From the NCBI RefSeq assembly GCF_020215645.1, contig NZ_CP084058.1:3596001-3660000 (forward strand): a stretch of DNA of 64,000 nt. Reading direction: 5' to 3'. Made by a program: the position numbers and the translations under genes. The notes below the pieces were generated by a model. That model did no database searches. It had not been told where the DNA came from and worked only from the letters and a program-made list of their open reading frames with translations. The stretch comes from Nonomuraea gerenzanensis (GTDB lineage Bacteria > Actinomycetota > Actinomycetes > Streptosporangiales > Streptosporangiaceae). Position 1 is the stretch's first letter, and each line of letters starts with the position of its first letter. This document shows positions 1 through 6,337 of the stretch, piece by piece.

Positions 1-150
1 GTCGAGCAGGCCGTCAGGAATGCGGTTGTCGGGGACGACGACACCTTGACGGACGAAGGTGTCTTCCTCCTGCTGGGTGAGCATCGTGGTGCAGGTCCGG
101 TCGGGCCGGGTGACGTCGGCGTTGTGGATGACGAACGTGGTGGTGGGCAT
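1..150 (-). CDS. Phytanoyl-CoA dioxygenase-like protein, N-terminal fragment
   Basis: Only the first 50 codons are in the window; the gene runs off the left edge. The start is ATG at 150, preceded by a GAGAGG ribosome site and 9 bp after the stop of the upstream transferase. The visible part has the shape of the opening helix of PhyH-type Fe(II)/2-oxoglutarate dioxygenases: a Leu-Thr-x-x-(acidic) start, Phe-Val-x-x-Gly-Val-Val-Val, then Ile-Pro-x-x-Leu-Leu-Asp. The iron-binding HxD...H residues would lie outside the window, so the assignment is inference from a short stretch. It is the last visible gene of a four-gene minus-strand run and shares its SD type with the methyltransferase of that run. 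Confidence 0.4.
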   Translation of the reverse strand, partial: MPTTTFVIHNADVTRPDRTCTTMLTQQEEDTFVRQGVVVPDNRIPDGLLD

Positions 151-159
151 GGTCACCTC

Positions 160-1116
160 TCACTGGGGGCTTTGCAGCAGGCAGGTGCGCTGCAGGATGT
201 GATCGGGGAAGGTGTGCCTCTTGAACTCGTACAGCGGCCTGGTTTCTGAACCGCCGAGGTTCAGCGCCGAGGCACCGGCGCGGCGCTGCTGCAGGTAGAT
301 CAGCCACAGGAAGTAGGTGACCAGACGGGGCTCGCTGCGGGCGGCCAGGTAGTAGCCGTGGGCGATGCCGGTGATGTCGGCGGTGATGGCAAAGGCGGCC
401 AGCCGGTCCCGCCGGGTCAGATAGTGGTAGGTGAGCCGATCATGGTGCAGGGAGATGAGGCTGGCCGTGACGGCGTCGTTGAACCCGAGCTCGTGCAAAT
501 CGTAGTCGTTGGCCCGCGCTGCGTCGGCGTGGATGAGCGTGGTCTCGCCGATGCCAAGCGGCGTGGGCCGGGCGGTGTAGTGGTAGCTGGAGGCGTGCCG
601 GAACACCGCCTCCCGCAGCGGCTTGTACTTGCGGCCGCCGGGCAGCTCGACGGCGGGAGCGGTGACGATCACTTCAGGGTGGGTTTCGTCGTCGGCCGGC
701 GCGTCGGCGTGCCAGGGCCCGCTCATCTCCGTCCATCCCTGGTCGCGTAGGTAGTCGGCGACGGCTGGTGAGCAGTACCGGACGACCAGGGGCTGCTCTG
801 CCCGGTCATGGGCCACCCGGGCGACATCGTCGAGGAGCCGCACCACGGCGTCAAGAGGGCCGACCGGGCGGATGGCGATCAACCGTTCAACGTCGTCGCG
901 CCAGGACAGGCCCATCGCGGCGTTGTCGCGGCTCACGACGTGCCCCCGGCCGCGGGCACGCAGCCAGTAGAACAGGCTGTGGCTGCCGTGCACGTCGGCA
1001 CCGGCCTGCAGATAGGTGGGCAGCAGATCGACACGGTTGAGGGTCGCCAGGGTGATCGGGCGTATGTCCGTGCCGAAGTGGTGATGCAGCTCGCGGGACA
1101 TGGTGGCCAGGGGCAT
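160..1116 (-). CDS. DUF2156/FemAB-like GNAT-fold acyl- or aminoacyltransferase
   Basis: 318 residues from ATG 1116, two bases after the stop of the methyltransferase gene and behind a GAAGGCGAGG ribosome site; the reading frame extends further upstream but that part reads as shadow. Two family signatures are visible: a Pro-Gly-Gly-Arg-Lys-Tyr-Lys-Pro-Leu-Arg stretch near residue 160, as in DUF2156 proteins, and a C-terminal Leu-Asn-Leu-Gly-Gly-Ser...Leu-Tyr-Glu-Phe-Lys-Arg-x-x-Phe motif typical of FemAB/DUF2156 double-GNAT folds. Relatives transfer amino acids from aminoacyl-tRNA to lipids, peptidoglycan precursors or small peptides; the substrate here is unknown. No membrane segment, so it is soluble, unlike lysyl-PG synthases. 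Close coupling to a methyltransferase and a dioxygenase-like gene suggests a small-molecule or peptide tailoring role. Confidence 0.6.
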   Translation of the reverse strand: MPLATMSRELHHHFGTDIRPITLATLNRVDLLPTYLQAGADVHGSHSLFYWLRARGRGHVVSRDNAAMGLSWRDDVERLIAIRPVGPLDAVVRLLDDVARVAHDRAEQPLVVRYCSPAVADYLRDQGWTEMSGPWHADAPADDETHPEVIVTAPAVELPGGRKYKPLREAVFRHASSYHYTARPTPLGIGETTLIHADAARANDYDLHELGFNDAVTASLISLHHDRLTYHYLTRRDRLAAFAITADITGIAHGYYLAARSEPRLVTYFLWLIYLQQRRAGASALNLGGSETRPLYEFKRHTFPDHILQRTCLLQSPQ

Positions 1117-1118
1117 GT

Positions 1119-1856
1119 CTACCTCGCCTTCTTCCGCAGAGTCCACACGTGGGTGAACGTGGCAGGGTTGTAGCGGTCGCTCTCCAGGTCGCGGACGCGT
1201 TCCACGTGCATGCCTGCTGCGTCGGCCAGGTCGTGTAGCTGGTCGGCGTCCACCGCGTACTGGGTGTGGGTCTCGCGCCAGCAGGTCGCGTGGGCAGCGT
1301 CGCGGCGTTCGACGACGCTGACGCACCGGTCGCGCTCGGGGTCGTAGCGGTGGTGCCAGTGCACGGTGCCGTCTCTGAATTCCTGCACGTCGTTGTGGTC
1401 GCGCCAGTGGCAGCGCAGCAGGTGCGGAGAGGACAAGTCGGCGATGAGCCGGCCGCCCGGCCGCAGGCAGCGTGCCACCTCGCGTAGGCACTGGCCGAGT
1501 GCCGGGATGGGCAGGTAGTTGAGGGTGTCGAATCCGGACACCATCAGGTCGGCTGACTCGTCGCTCAGCGGCAGGACGTCGATGGAGGAGAGCAGGGTGT
1601 GCTCGTAGGCATCAGCGGCCTGGGCGAGCATCGCCGCCGAGCGGTCCACGCCGATGCGCGTGAGTTGGGGCAGGTGGGTGGCGAGGAGCCGGCCACCGAT
1701 GCCGGTCCCCGCCCCGAGATCGACGACCACCGCGGACGGGCGCGGCCGGGTGCTTACGGCCTCGGGCAGGATGCCGACGCGCCAGGTGTGTTCGGCCAGG
1801 TCACCGAGCAGTGTGTGATAGTCGTCGGCGAGCCCTCTGTAGGGCTCTGCCCCCAT
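1119..1856 (-). CDS. Class I SAM-dependent methyltransferase
   Basis: 245 residues from ATG 1856, which has a good GAGAGGTGACC ribosome site. Motif I reads Val-Val-Asp-Leu-Gly-Ala-Gly-Thr-Gly (SAM glycine loop, about residue 55), followed by an Asp acidic loop (Gly-Val-Asp-Arg-Ser) and a late Leu-Arg-Pro-Gly-Gly post-motif, as in Methyltransf_11/25 enzymes. The frame stays open upstream to a TTG at 1955 that also has a well-placed GAAGGA six bases ahead; starting there would add a 33-residue Pro/Tyr/Trp-rich N-terminus, so the start is not settled. The stop lies 2 bp before the start of the transferase downstream. Substrate unknown. Confidence 0.8.
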   Translation of the reverse strand: MGAEPYRGLADDYHTLLGDLAEHTWRVGILPEAVSTRPRPSAVVVDLGAGTGIGGRLLATHLPQLTRIGVDRSAAMLAQAADAYEHTLLSSIDVLPLSDESADLMVSGFDTLNYLPIPALGQCLREVARCLRPGGRLIADLSSPHLLRCHWRDHNDVQEFRDGTVHWHHRYDPERDRCVSVVERRDAAHATCWRETHTQYAVDADQLHDLADAAGMHVERVRDLESDRYNPATFTHVWTLRKKAR

Positions 1857-1981
1857 GGTCACCTCTCTCCAGCCGATCCAGCGCATCAGCGTTCGGACCC
1901 ATGGCCGTGGCGGGCCGCTGGGGATGTAGTAGGGGTGGGCGATGAACGGGTCCAAGGGGTTTCCTTCGTGAGGGAGGGCAA

Positions 1982-2017
1982 CCGTGGGACGGCATGAGCG
2001 GCTTCGCCGCCCCACGG
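1982..2017. repeat. Hairpin with CCGTGGGACGGC arm
   Basis: Twelve-base arms (1982-1993 and 2006-2017) with one mismatch and a 12-base loop lie between the 87-residue gene and the methyltransferase. The same arm sequence recurs in the hairpin at 2386-2431, upstream of the 87-residue gene. It could act as a weak terminator or an mRNA processing site. Confidence 0.6.
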
Positions 2018-2079
2018 CTGGGGCCGCCCCGGACCGGGCCCAGCCGAGGGCGGCGAGAGGCATGCGGGCATGCCTCCCT

Positions 2080-2343
2080 TCAGGTGGTGCGGGTGGTGGC
2101 GCGGAACATGTGGGCGAGGTGCTGCTGCTGGGCCAGCGCGGGGGCCAGCGTGTAGCAGTCGGGTGCGCGGATGACGAGCTTGACTCCCGCCGCCTCCATG
2201 GGCTTCGTGATCGTGAAGCGGGGAATGGCACCCCACACCTCAACGTCGTTCTCGCGGCCACGCATGATGTCCCAGCCCGGGTATACGCGGCGAAGGGCGT
2301 GAAGCTGCAGGTGTGCCCTCGTGGTGGGGTTGTCTCGGCTCAT
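2080..2343 (-). CDS. Hypothetical small protein (87 aa)
   Basis: 87 residues from ATG 2343 with only a weak GGTGATC upstream. It has an N-terminal Leu-His-Ala-Leu-Arg-Arg-x-Tyr-Pro-Gly-Trp-Asp-Ile motif, a Trp-rich middle and an Ala/Gln/His-rich end. Small actinobacterial proteins with a Leu-Arg-x-x-Tyr-Pro-Gly-Trp core are, from memory, often found beside XRE regulators and methyltransferases, but no function is known to me. It is the first gene of the run that continues with the methyltransferase and the DUF2156-like transferase, and it is flanked on both sides by hairpins that share an arm sequence. A small-molecule pathway accessory or a modified peptide substrate are both possible; neither is shown. 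Confidence 0.55.
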   Translation of the reverse strand: MSRDNPTTRAHLQLHALRRVYPGWDIMRGRENDVEVWGAIPRFTITKPMEAAGVKLVIRAPDCYTLAPALAQQQHLAHMFRATTRTT

Positions 2344-2385
2344 ATTGATCACCGGGTTGTGCTCGTGGCTTGGTTGGTGATGTGC

Positions 2386-2431
2386 GGCCGTGGGACGGCG
2401 GGTGAGCAGTTGCGAACGCCGTCCCACGGCC
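2386..2431. repeat. Perfect 15-bp inverted repeat (hairpin 1 of 5)
   Basis: Arms 2386-2400 and 2417-2431 are perfectly complementary, with a 16-base loop. It lies upstream of the 87-residue gene and contains the CCGTGGGACGGC sequence also seen at 1982. There is no T-tract on either side. Confidence 0.8.
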
Positions 2432-2432
2432 C

Positions 2433-2472
2433 CCTTCACCCTGGCCAGGGGGGAGAGCGCGCAGGGTGAAGG
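2433..2472. repeat. Perfect 11-bp inverted repeat (hairpin 2 of 5)
   Basis: Arms 2433-2443 and 2462-2472 (CCTTCACCCTG and its complement) around an 18-base loop, starting one base after hairpin 1. Confidence 0.75.
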
Positions 2473-2596
2473 CACGGCGGGTCCGAGACGGGGTAACTCG
2501 GGATTCGCCGCGTGAGGAGGGGTCTCCTCGGTCCTCTGGACGCCGTAACTAGGAAGCCCGGCTCGTGCGGGCAGGCGCCGCCCAGGGGAGTCTGGT

Positions 2597-2637
2597 GCTC
2601 GCCGCTTCCGGTGGCCATCCCACCGGAAGCGGCGAGC
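2597..2637. repeat. Perfect 18-bp inverted repeat with 5-base loop (hairpin 3 of 5)
   Basis: Arms 2597-2614 and 2620-2637 are perfectly complementary with loop CCATC. It is the strongest hairpin of the cluster and terminator-like in shape but without a T-tract. Confidence 0.85.
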
Positions 2638-2695
2638 GTCGGCCAGCGCGGGCCATGACGGTGCTGGATCCTCCGAGGCCCGCGCCGGTAGCGCG

Positions 2696-2730
2696 TGACC
2701 GGCCGTGGACGAGCGGTGCAGGCCGGTCAC
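2696..2730. repeat. Perfect 10-bp inverted repeat (hairpin 4 of 5)
   Basis: Arms 2696-2705 and 2721-2730 (GTGACCGGCC and its complement) with a 15-base loop. Confidence 0.75.
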
Positions 2731-2733
2731 GCT

Positions 2734-2789
2734 GAGACGCGGCGTAGCTGCCCCGGCTGCGTACGGGGGCGTCTGTCTGGCCGCGTCTC
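2734..2789. repeat. Perfect 10-bp inverted repeat, long loop (hairpin 5 of 5)
   Basis: Arms 2734-2743 and 2780-2789 (GAGACGCGGC and its complement) with a 36-base loop, ending 6 bp before the stop of the 98-residue gene. I see no convincing gene in 2344-2795; the stretch consists mainly of these five inverted repeats plus a 6-bp one at 2514-2529. Confidence 0.7.
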
Positions 2790-2795
2790 GTCTCA

Positions 2796-3092
2796 TCACC
2801 CGACCGCCGTCCGCAGCGCGTCGGGGAGCTGCTGCTCCAGGACAGGCGGTACAGGCCGCACGCCGTTCTGGATCGCCCACAGACGGCTCTGATGCTGCGT
2901 GTCGCGAATGCACGCCCACAGCGCCTCGGGGTCGTAGCAGTCGCCCGTGTGGTAGACGCCAGCCGGGTTCCAGTAGCCTCGGTAGAACGCGATGACCAAC
3001 TCCTCCACCTGGAGAACCAGCCACCAGTAGCCGGTCTCCAGCTCAAGGCGATCCGCCCACCCGCGGTCCGTACGATCGCTGACCCGATTCAC
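2796..3092 (-). CDS. Hypothetical small protein (98 aa)
   Basis: 98 residues from GTG 3092, whose first four bases overlap the stop of the DUF574 methyltransferase (GTGA), so the two are probably translationally coupled. It is rich in aromatic residues (a Gly-Tyr-Trp-Trp-Leu-Val-Leu core, several Trp and Tyr) with an acidic first half and no membrane segment long enough to call. A few conserved-looking Cys/Asp positions (Gly-Asp-Cys-Tyr-Asp-Pro) are visible. I do not recognise a family. It is followed directly by the hairpin cluster. Confidence 0.5.
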   Translation of the reverse strand: MNRVSDRTDRGWADRLELETGYWWLVLQVEELVIAFYRGYWNPAGVYHTGDCYDPEALWACIRDTQHQSRLWAIQNGVRPVPPVLEQQLPDALRTAVG

Positions 3093-3937
3093 GACGCCAC
3101 CGCCATGGATCGGCCGAACGCCGCCACCGCGGCGACGAAGTGAGCGCGGCCAACGTCGAGCGGCATCGCAATATCAGGTCTCCAGGCGGAGGCCTCCACC
3201 AGGCCCGGCTCAAGGAGTTCGAGGCCGCCGAGGAACATGGATCCAATCACATCCAGGGAGCGGGGATAGATGTCGGCCGTCGCCTTGTAGTCCGCGATCA
3301 TCTTGGCCCGCTCCTCCGACCTCAGGAGATCGTCCCGGGCGTGGCTGAAGATGAAGTATCCGGACGGAAAATGCGCCATGTAGCGACGCAAGATGCTGGC
3401 TGGCTTCTGCTCGTCCGGCGCGAAATGCGCGAGCGCCGTGGCGATGATCCCCACGGGCTGGCCCGGGTCGAGCAGGCTCCTCGTCGCCTCGTGCCTGAGC
3501 ACGGCGTCCACGTCCCAGGCATCGCCCTCGATCAGGCCGGCCGCGCCGGGGATGTCGAGCAGCGCCCGCCCGTGGACCGCCACGTGCCGGTCGTTGTCCA
3601 CGTAAACGACGCGTGTCCCCTTGTGGTGCTGAACGGCTGTGTCGTACGTGGTCTCGCCGTTCTGCGGCGGGAGACCACACCCCAGGTTCAGCCACTGGCG
3701 GATGCCGTGCTCCTTGGCGATCACCCTGGTGGCGCGGGTGACGAACTCCACCTGCGCGCGGGCGGCCGTGCGGATCTGTCCCGCGGTCTGCTCCAGTGCG
3801 TCCAGCACATCCCGGTCCGGAGGGAGGTTGTCCTTGCCGCCCGTGGCGAAGTCCCAGACGCGGGCGATGGACGGTTTGGTGAAGTCGTAGCGGCCTCCAC
3901 CGGCCGCATCGTGGGGAGCCATCCTGCTGACGCTCAT
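3089..3937 (-). CDS. S-adenosylmethionine-dependent methyltransferase, DUF574/Methyltransf_19 type
   Basis: 282 residues from ATG 3937. The N-terminus carries the family signature Lys-Pro-Ser-Ile-Ala-Arg-Val-Trp-Asp-x-x-x-Gly-Gly-Lys-Asp-Asn, followed by a nucleotide-loop-like Trp-Leu-Asn-Leu-Gly-Cys-Gly-Leu-Pro and the acidic Tyr-Val-Asp-Asn-Asp. These are the hallmarks of PF04672, an almost actinomycete-specific family with many paralogues per genome. Its reactions are mostly unknown; some members act in secondary metabolism. It overlaps the 98-residue gene by four bases. No obvious operator is seen just upstream. Confidence 0.85.
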   Translation of the reverse strand: MSVSRMAPHDAAGGGRYDFTKPSIARVWDFATGGKDNLPPDRDVLDALEQTAGQIRTAARAQVEFVTRATRVIAKEHGIRQWLNLGCGLPPQNGETTYDTAVQHHKGTRVVYVDNDRHVAVHGRALLDIPGAAGLIEGDAWDVDAVLRHEATRSLLDPGQPVGIIATALAHFAPDEQKPASILRRYMAHFPSGYFIFSHARDDLLRSEERAKMIADYKATADIYPRSLDVIGSMFLGGLELLEPGLVEASAWRPDIAMPLDVGRAHFVAAVAAFGRSMAVAS

Positions 3938-4232
3938 GAGGCTTGCTCGTTGTGGTGCCGTGGAGCTTGGATGGCTTTACGCTTCTGCATGGGTCAGGAC
4001 CTCGATTCCTGATCAAGGCCCCGGGCTTTCCCGGTGTTCACGCACCGGGCCGGGGCCGAACCATTTCTGGAGGCGAATCAGGGCCGACAAGCAGGTTGGC
4101 CAGCGTGATATGCCTTCTGTCAGCCATGGAATCGCCGACTGGGGCTACCGTGGGAGATGTTGACCGTTGCCCTTCGGTCAGCAGGCAACAGTGGTCAACA
4201 GGTCAACACCGTTTCCGACGCGTGGGCAGGCA
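3938..4232. other. Divergent intergenic region with hairpin and regulatory repeats
   Basis: 295 bp between the DUF574 gene and the XRE regulator. I see no credible gene. It contains a 7-bp inverted repeat at 4030-4049 (CCCGGTG with loop TTCACG) and, near the XRE gene, the GGTCAAC repeats listed separately. It presumably carries both divergent promoters. Confidence 0.5.
4159..4208. promoter_or_regulatory. Candidate operator: inverted and tandem GGTCAAC repeats
   Basis: GTTGACC at 4159-4165 is the inverse of two directly adjacent 8-mers GGTCAACA at 4193-4200 and 4201-4208, ending 24 bp before the start of the XRE regulator. The placement suits autoregulation or a promoter with TTGACC as -35. 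The role is inference. Confidence 0.45.
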
Positions 4233-5465
4233 ATGACTAGCTTCGGTGAGAAGATGCGAGCGCTGATGGAGGAGCGCGGCGTCTCATTGCGCAAGCTGGC
4301 CACGGCCATCCATTACGACGTCGGATATCTGTCAAAAGTCGCGAATGACCTGAAGCGCCCGTCTCTGCCGCTGGCTCACAAGCTCGATGGGGAGCTGCAA
4401 GCTGCTGGCGAACTCGTGGAGTTGGTTCCCGAACGCGCGAATGCTCGAAGCCGGACGAGGGCCGCTACAGTTCCGCCTCACGACGACATGAAGGTGGTGA
4501 ATCCGCTGGCTCTGCCTGTACCCCTTGAGGACCCGCTGGTGGATCGCCGCATGCAGCGTCTATCTCCGAGTCATACCGAGGAACTGCTTTCGCATGTGGG
4601 AGAGCAGTGGCACACGCTGGTTCGGACAGATAACTTGCTGGGCCCGCGGCATGCCCTTGGCGGCGTTTGCACTCAGCTCACGATCTTGACGGCGTTACTT
4701 CGCCATGTGCGTCCGCCGCTTCGGGACGGTTCCCTCCGCCTCGCAGCGAAGTACGCCGAGTCCGCGGCATGGCTGTATGAGGATGCTGGCGACCTGACCG
4801 CGAGCCGTCTTTGGACGGGGCACGCGATGGAGTGGGCGTTGGAAGCTGGCGACCGTCCGATGGTCGCGTGGACGTTGTTCCGGCGCAGCCAGCAGGCGCA
4901 ATCGGTTGGCAATGGCGCTCAGGTGGTGAGTCTCGCCGAGGCCGCATGCCGTGAGCAAGGCAACGTCGCTGGTCCCATGTTGGCTGCGATTCTTCAGCAA
5001 CAGGCACATGGATTGGCGCTGGAGGGAGCTGAGCTGGCATCGCACGACCTGCTTGATCGCGCGCGCGAGTGCGCGATCACGGACGATGCTGGCGACGCTC
5101 GGGCTGGCCACGGCTCTTTCTGCACGCCGGCGTACATCGAGATGCAGCGCGGCCGGGTCTGGCTCACTCTCGGGCGTCCCGGGCGGGCAGTGCAGGCGTT
5201 CGAGTCCGCGATCACGGATCTGTCGCCGACGTACCAACGGGACCGCGGGCTTGCCCACGCCGGGTTGTCGGTCGCGCTTGCTGCGGAGCGCCAGCCGGAA
5301 GCTGCGGCGAGCGCCGCCATTCAAGCGCTTACTGTTGCCCAGGACAGCGGATCGACCAGAATCCTCTCCATGGTCACTTCGGTCGCACCTCAGCTCGCAC
5401 GCCATGCACATCTGAACCCTGTCGCCGAGTTCCTGGCCGAGCTCGACGCCACGTCTGCGGTCTGA
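4233..5465 (+). CDS. XRE-family regulator with TPR-like C-terminus
   Basis: 410 residues from ATG 4233; the frame is open 22 codons further up but the start fits the family. Residues 1-60 form a Cro/XRE helix-turn-helix (Met-Arg-Ala-Leu-Met-x-x-Arg-Gly-Val-Ser-Leu-Arg-Lys-Leu-Ala...Tyr-Leu-Ser-Lys-Val). A linker is followed by about 270 residues of Ala/Leu-rich helical repeats like tetratricopeptide-type sensor domains (Ala-Ala-Trp-Leu-Tyr-Glu-Asp-Ala-Gly-Asp; Gly-Arg-Pro-Gly-Arg-Ala-Val-Gln-Ala-Phe). In actinomycetes such proteins usually control adjacent genes. The stop overlaps the start of the deaminase gene (TGATG), so both are made together. Codon use is less GC-extreme than in the core genes, consistent with the accessory setting. 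Confidence 0.85.
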   Translation: MTSFGEKMRALMEERGVSLRKLATAIHYDVGYLSKVANDLKRPSLPLAHKLDGELQAAGELVELVPERANARSRTRAATVPPHDDMKVVNPLALPVPLEDPLVDRRMQRLSPSHTEELLSHVGEQWHTLVRTDNLLGPRHALGGVCTQLTILTALLRHVRPPLRDGSLRLAAKYAESAAWLYEDAGDLTASRLWTGHAMEWALEAGDRPMVAWTLFRRSQQAQSVGNGAQVVSLAEAACREQGNVAGPMLAAILQQQAHGLALEGAELASHDLLDRARECAITDDAGDARAGHGSFCTPAYIEMQRGRVWLTLGRPGRAVQAFESAITDLSPTYQRDRGLAHAGLSVALAAERQPEAAASAAIQALTVAQDSGSTRILSMVTSVAPQLARHAHLNPVAEFLAELDATSAV

Positions 5466-6337
5466 TGGCGTCCACAGTAGAGGTCGCAGCGATGCGGCGT
5501 GCGATTGCGGTGTCGGCGCTGGGGCTCGGCACGACGAGCCCGAACCCGCCGGTGGGCTGTGTGATCCTCGACGCTGGCGGACGGGTGGTTGGCGAGGGCT
5601 TTCACCGTCGCAAGGGTGAGGCGCATGCGGAGGGCAATGCCCTCGCTGCGGCCGGCGCCGCTGCACGCGGCGGGACGGCTGTGGTGACCTTGGAACCCTG
5701 CAACCATGTGGGTCGCGCTCCTGCCTGCCGCGCGCTGCTGATCGAGGCTGGGATTGCTCGCGTAGTGGTTGCCGTCATTGACCCTACGTCCCGAGGAGAA
5801 GGTGGCGTGGCCGAGCTGCGCCGGGCAGGGGTAGACGTCGAGGTTGGGGTGTTGGCCGACGAGGCCGAGCTGGTGCTGCGTCCCTGGCTGACCGCGCTGG
5901 GGCGAGGTACCCCGTTCGTGACCTGGGCGTACAGCGCCGGCGCCGAGGATCACAGCCAGGTTCCTGCTCTCGACGCGCACGGGTACGACGCTGTGGTGGG
6001 CCCGGATGGGCAGTTGCGGGAGGGCACACCGGGCGGGCATGGCGACACGTTCGGCCTGCCTGGCGAACTACCGCGGGGCAAGCCGGAGAAGGTGCTGCAG
6101 GCCCTATACGCAGCGGGAGTCCGGTCGCTGCTGATGCTCAGTGCAGGTGGACTCGCCGAGCTGTACGCCGATGCAGGTCTGGTTGACGAGATCCTTGTCC
6201 ACCTGCCCGGCCGCGCGGCCTCCTCGACGGGAGGCGAACTGCCTACCGCAGGCTTCCGTGTCTCAGCCGTTCGTCGTCTGGAAGATCACGTGCTGGTGCG
6301 GGCTCAGCGAGAGGATCCGCCGTTCAGGGCGACGTGA
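5465..6337 (+). CDS. RibD-like deaminase with reduced reductase domain
   Basis: 290 residues from ATG 5465, overlapping the stop of the XRE gene. Residues 1-145 are a cytidine-deaminase-fold pyrimidine deaminase: Thr-Ser-Pro-Asn-Pro-Pro-Val-Gly-Cys near the start, zinc site His54-Ala-Glu56, Cys79 and Cys88 in the Pro-Cys-Asn-His-Val-Gly-Arg-Ala-Pro-Ala-Cys motif, as in RibD. The second half should be the RibD reductase, but the usual Ser-x-Asp-Gly-Arg and Trp-Ile-(Ser/Thr) substrate motifs are absent and the domain is about 80 residues short, although a Gly-Gly-Leu-Ala-Glu...Val-Asp-Glu segment remains. It is therefore probably not the housekeeping riboflavin enzyme but a paralogue tied to the XRE regulator. 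It overlaps the convergent GntR gene by 14 bp. Confidence 0.75.
   Translation: MASTVEVAAMRRAIAVSALGLGTTSPNPPVGCVILDAGGRVVGEGFHRRKGEAHAEGNALAAAGAAARGGTAVVTLEPCNHVGRAPACRALLIEAGIARVVVAVIDPTSRGEGGVAELRRAGVDVEVGVLADEAELVLRPWLTALGRGTPFVTWAYSAGAEDHSQVPALDAHGYDAVVGPDGQLREGTPGGHGDTFGLPGELPRGKPEKVLQALYAAGVRSLLMLSAGGLAELYADAGLVDEILVHLPGRAASSTGGELPTAGFRVSAVRRLEDHVLVRAQREDPPFRAT

Noticed and set aside
2386..2789. Linear-replicon telomere as explanation for the hairpin cluster
   Set aside because: Streptomyces telomeres also consist of several palindromes, but this cluster lies between genes on both sides inside continuous sequence, with no end-like features.
4030..4049. Terminator before the XRE gene
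   Set aside because: The seven-base stem has no T-tract and lies between divergent genes, where a terminator is not expected.
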